Of a stretch of DNA of 54,602 nt, positions 52,601 through 54,602 are shown piece after piece. The notes under the pieces were generated by a model. That model did not search any database. It worked only from the letters and a program-made list of their open reading frames with translations, and had not been told where the DNA came from. The stretch spans positions 1 to 54,602 of the forward strand of contig QHRX01000014.1 of the NCBI GenBank assembly GCA_003221455.1. The letters are read 5' to 3'. The number at the start of each line of letters is the position of its first letter. Positions within the stretch are counted from its first letter, which is position 1. The stretch is from Candidatus Rokuibacteriota bacterium (GTDB taxonomy: Bacteria; Methylomirabilota; Methylomirabilia; Rokubacteriales; CSP1-6). Both the position numbers and the translations under genes were made by a program.

Positions 52601-52830
52601 TCGAGGCCCTGGATCGTCGTGAACTGCCGCTCGAGCGGCGTCGCCACCGTGGCCGCCATCGTCTCCGGGCTGGCGCCGGGCAGGCCCGCCGACACCGTGA
52701 TGGTCGGGAAGTCGACGTTCGGCAGGTCGTTCACGGGGAGCTGCCGATAGGCCATGATGCCGAAGAGGACGATGCCCAGCATGACGAGCGTCGTCATGAC
52801 GGGCCGCCGGATGAAGAGCTCGGGGGTCAT
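49669..52830 (-). CDS. RND efflux pump inner-membrane subunit, MdtB/MdtC-like
   Basis: A 1053-aa HAE-1 RND transporter of normal length. The first helix 'LFIRRPVMTTLVMLGIVLFG' is followed by the porter domain ('PTITVSAGLPGASPETMAATV', given in outline), the relay 'SVGFVVDDAIVMLENISRHI' and 'GIVKKNAIMMIDFALEAE'. It is highly similar to the neighbouring pump, as MdtB is to MdtC, so the two may form a mixed trimer. Its ATG overlaps the membrane-fusion gene stop (ATGA, 52827-52830). With the MarR regulator and fusion protein it forms a drug- or metabolite-efflux operon. No outer-membrane channel is in the window. Confidence 0.93.
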   Translation of the reverse strand: MTPELFIRRPVMTTLVMLGIVLFGIMAYRQLPVNDLPNVDFPTITVSAGLPGASPETMAATVATPLERQFTTIQGLDSMTSTSALGITQITLQFTLDRGIDSAAQDVRAAIAKAAGLLPSGMPTPPTYQKVNPADQPILYMGLTSPELPLYEVDEYAETLVAQKISTVSGVAQVQVLGAQKYAVRVQLDPNALASRGIGIDEVQRAVEQGNVNNPTGTLYGAHQAFTVQASGQLMNAAAYRPLIVMYRNGAPVRLEQVGRVLDSVQLDKAAAWYNGSRTVLLAIQRQPGTNTIEIIDGIRQLFPTFKEKMHPSVGLHILYDRSVAIRESVRDVELTLLLAIVLVVLVIFVFLRNLPATVIPSLAVPMSILGTFSAMYVFGYMIDILSLMALTLSVGFVVDDAIVMLENISRHIEAGVPRFEAALRGSKEIAFTILSMTLSLAAVFIPVFFMGGVVGRLLHEFAVTIGVAVLVSGVVSLTLTPMVCSRFLRSPQASHGRLYNASERVFTGALHLYERTLRWTLRHRPLTLGVLLLTVVATGYLFTVVPKGFVPNEDTGQIFGVTEGPQDISFESLVQHQKQVAEIVATDPYVQDWYSAIGGSTVAILPNQGRVFFHLKPRSERPDVEQVIQHFRPRLAKVLGMRVFLQNIPTIRIGGTLSKALYQYTLQDTDLQELYSWVPIVEAKMRELPGLVDVNTDLMITSPQVLVNIDRNQASTHGVTVAQIENALYDAYGSRQVSTIYTAQNEYWVILEVEPRYQLDPAALSMLYIRSNRGSLVPLNAVATLTQGVGPLTVSHLGQLPAVTVSFNLKPGVSLGDAVAVIQKMQRELRLPATLSGRFQGTAQAFESSLKGLGLLLLVAVLVIYLVLGILYESFIHPLTILSGLPAAGAGALLTLLLFHAERNVYAYVGIVMLIGIVKKNAIMMIDFALEAERSGKSPAAAIYEGCVLRFRPIMMTTMAALMGTLPIALGLGAGSSSRRTLGLAVVGGLLVSQLLTLFITPVVYLYMDSLQRLVGSPRWRRLGRFGRGLPRGAAAPAALESGEPLAPASRP

Positions 52831-54131
52831 CCCTCTTTGGGGGCGGGGCTCGCGCTCCTGATCACGACCTTGCCGCCGGGGAGCAGCCGTGCCTGCCCGT
52901 CGGTCACCACGCGCTCCCCCGGCTTGACGCCACGCGTGACGACGGTCTCGCGCTGCTCGAGGGCCCGGCCCACCGTCACCGGACGCGACTCGACCGTCAG
53001 GTCGGGCTTGACCACGAAGACGAAGGACCCCTTCTGCCCGTTCTGGATCGCCTGGGAGGGGACCACAAGCGCGTCGGGCTCGTCCGTCAGCGTCAGCACG
53101 ACGTCGACGAACTGTCCCGGCCAGAAGGCGTTATCCCCGTTGGCGAAGGTCCCCTTGAGCTGGATGGTGCCCGTGGTCATGTCGACGGCGTTGTTGACGA
53201 ACGTCAGCGTGCCCTGCGGCCGCACGCCGGAGGTCTTGGGGACTACCGCCTCGACCCGCAGGGTGCCGGCCGCCCGATATTGCTTGATGGCCTCGAGGTT
53301 CTGCTCGGGGACGGCGAAGTTGACGTAGATCGGGCGGACCTGGTTGATCACCAGGAGCGGGTTGTCGGGGTTGGCCTTGACGACGTTGCCCGCGTGAACC
53401 AGGAGGTCGCCCGCCCGCCCGTCGATGGGCGACCGGATCGAGCAGTACTCCAGCTGAAGCCTGGCGTTCTCGACCGCGGCCTGGTCGGCCCGGATGACGG
53501 CCTCGGCGTTGGTCACCGCGGCCTCGCCCGCGATCACCCCGGCCTTGGCGTCCTCGACGGCCGCCTGAACGGCCTGCACGGTGGCTTCGAGCGCGCGCTC
53601 GTTGGTACGGATCTGGTCGTACTGCTCCTTGGCGACGAACTCCTTCTTCACGAGCTCCGCGTAGCGGTGTGTTTGGGTTCGGGCGTTCTCGAGCTGGGCT
53701 TCGTCGCGCGCCACGTTGGCCTCGGCTTGCTTCTGCGCGGCCTTCTTTTCTGACAGCGCCGCCTTCGTCTGGCTCAGCCCCGCCCGGTCTCGGGCCAGGT
53801 TCGCCTCCGCCTGTCGGAGCGACGCTTCAAACGGCCGGGGGTCGATGCTGAACAGGAGAGCCCCCTTCCGGACCTCCTCGCCTGGATGGATGTGAACCCG
53901 GAAGATCTCGCCGTTGATCTGAGGCTTGACCGAGACCACGGAGTAGGCCTCGACGTTGCCGATCACCCGCAGCTGCACGGGGACGGTCTTGGCCACCACC
54001 TCGGCGACGGTGACCGGCACGGCCGGGAGCGCCGGCTTCTGTTGGGCGGCACTGCTCTTCTCGTTGCTGCAGCCAGCCGCCAACAGGAGCAGGCCTGCCA
54101 GTGCGGCCCGCGCGTCGGAGAGGCCCTTCAC
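52827..54131 (-). CDS. RND membrane fusion lipoprotein, MdtA/AcrA-like
   Basis: A 434-aa periplasmic adaptor. The signal peptide ends in lipobox LAAGC (Cys21). The order is typical: beta-barrel/lipoyl start 'VPVTVAEVVAKTVPVQLRVIG', 'VSVKPQINGEIFRVHIHPGEEVRKGALLF', a long alpha-hairpin with unusually many Ala/Glu heptads (about residues 105-220), the second lipoyl half 'CSIRSPIDGRAGDLLVHAGNVV', and the barrel 'DALVVPSQAIQNGQKGSFVFVV'. It links the RND pumps to an outer-membrane channel. The GTG at 54131 overlaps the MarR stop (GTGA). The coiled-coil is longer than in many AcrA relatives. Confidence 0.92.
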   Translation of the reverse strand: MKGLSDARAALAGLLLLAAGCSNEKSSAAQQKPALPAVPVTVAEVVAKTVPVQLRVIGNVEAYSVVSVKPQINGEIFRVHIHPGEEVRKGALLFSIDPRPFEASLRQAEANLARDRAGLSQTKAALSEKKAAQKQAEANVARDEAQLENARTQTHRYAELVKKEFVAKEQYDQIRTNERALEATVQAVQAAVEDAKAGVIAGEAAVTNAEAVIRADQAAVENARLQLEYCSIRSPIDGRAGDLLVHAGNVVKANPDNPLLVINQVRPIYVNFAVPEQNLEAIKQYRAAGTLRVEAVVPKTSGVRPQGTLTFVNNAVDMTTGTIQLKGTFANGDNAFWPGQFVDVVLTLTDEPDALVVPSQAIQNGQKGSFVFVVKPDLTVESRPVTVGRALEQRETVVTRGVKPGERVVTDGQARLLPGGKVVIRSASPAPKEG

Positions 54132-54602
54132 GGGACGCGCCCCTGCGGCAGCCGCACGCGCCGCGCCGACGGCGCGGGCCCAGGCTTTGCCGCCCCGGAC
54201 GCGGCGTCGACCAGGGCCTCAAGCCCCTCGATGAGTCCGGCTCGGGTGCGAGCCGAGATCTTCACCAGCACCCGCCCCAGGCCGTCGCGCTGAAGCGCGC
54301 GAAGCTCGGCCACGAGATCCTTGCCTTCCCGTGTGGGCATCAAGATGTATACGCGGCGGTCCTCCGGATCATCGCCGCGGATCAGGAACCGCTTTTGCTC
54401 GAGCCGGTCGACGACCTGGGTCACAGCGGCCAGGGTGACGCCGAAGGCGCGGGCCACGTCCCCCATGTGGCACCCGGGGTTCTGCTCGACGTAAAAGAGG
54501 ATCTGCGACTGCGAGTAGGTCAGCTCGAGTTCCAGCGCTCGGCGCCACAGAATCTGCCTGAAGGTCGAGCCGAGCAACCTGTTCAGCAGATCGAGCAGGC
54601 GC
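54128..54602 (-). CDS. MarR-family transcriptional regulator (5' end outside window)
   Basis: The frame stays open to the right edge, so the N-terminus is missing; a TTG at 54577 is not likely to be the true start because the first MarR helix lies upstream. The winged-helix part is clear: 'LELELTYSQSQILFYVEQNPG', the recognition helix region 'VTLAAVTQVVDRLEQKRFL' and the wing 'RGDDPEDRRVYILMPTREGKDL'. MarR proteins repress efflux genes until a ligand binds. It is the first gene of the operon and its stop overlaps the membrane-fusion gene start, so it probably controls the pumps and itself. Confidence 0.88.
   Translation of the reverse strand, partial: RLLDLLNRLLGSTFRQILWRRALELELTYSQSQILFYVEQNPGCHMGDVARAFGVTLAAVTQVVDRLEQKRFLIRGDDPEDRRVYILMPTREGKDLVAELRALQRDGLGRVLVKISARTRAGLIEGLEALVDAASGAAKPGPAPSARRVRLPQGRVP

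Noticed and set aside
1..54602. tRNA, rRNA or CRISPR array
   Set aside because: I found no T-loop-like GGTTCGAATCC pattern, no rRNA signature and no regularly spaced short direct repeats; the only tandem repeat is the 105-bp duplication at 48973-49182.

Overview
The window is very GC-rich, densely coding DNA with strong G/C third-position bias, frequent GTG/TTG starts and many 1-4 base gene overlaps. The mix of genes (fatty acyl-CoA enzymes, YejABEF peptide importer, PutA, orphan urease maturation genes, a carbamoyltransferase module, an ebo-like cluster, MdtABC-like efflux) fits a free-living Gram-negative-type soil or groundwater bacterium. An uncultured lineage such as Rokubacteria/Methylomirabilota is my guess, but no marker gene in the window proves it. 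I see no tRNA, rRNA, CRISPR array or intact transposon.

Layout. 1-3709 (minus): acyl-CoA/aromatic-type catabolic operon: 115-aa protein, Sir2 deacylase, 2-keto-4-pentenoate hydratase, SDR, enoyl-CoA hydratase, truncated NUDIX. 3710-5060: mostly empty, with a possible zinc-ribbon ORF. 5061-10726 (plus): yejABEF. 10713-14601: small lipoprotein, tandem receiver protein, membrane protein, DUF218 protein, flippase-like protein, START-like protein. 14654-15430: a second START-like protein. 15441-15712: remnant of an IS200/IS605-type right end that now supplies the C-terminus of a glycosyltransferase. 16899-21813: YkoP-like protein, PutA, phospholipase-D lipoprotein. 22161-23942: secreted beta-propeller. 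24049-27896 (minus): carbamoyltransferase module (SGNH protein, small membrane protein, carbamoyltransferase, 59-aa DUF5989-like protein). 28171-28340: decayed copy of the phospholipase gene's 5' end. 28341-30898: medium-chain reductase and thiolase. 30924-35617 (minus): ureE-ureF-ureG-ureD followed by MFS and CPBP genes. 35728-37919 (minus): cytochrome c plus a sorbosone-dehydrogenase-like propeller. 38256-43251 (plus): ebo-like cluster (UbiA/EboC, GAF-EboA fusion, EboB, EboF, small membrane protein). 43720-46014: BON lipoprotein and Tat-exported amidase. 46293-54602 (minus): marR - membrane fusion protein - two RND pumps.

How they work together. The clearest multi-gene system is the ebo-like cluster, which in cyanobacteria moves a metabolite precursor to the periplasm. 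Here it lacks EboD and EboE, has a sensor-like N-terminal domain fused to EboA, and lies divergent from a periplasmic cytochrome c/propeller dehydrogenase pair. Promoters of the two units lie about 60 bp apart, so they may be co-regulated. The carbamoyltransferase module looks like a tailoring cassette for an exported glycan or metabolite. The urease maturation genes must serve a urease encoded elsewhere. Oddities include an exact 105-bp in-frame duplication in one RND pump and an apparent ATA start codon behind a near-consensus promoter.
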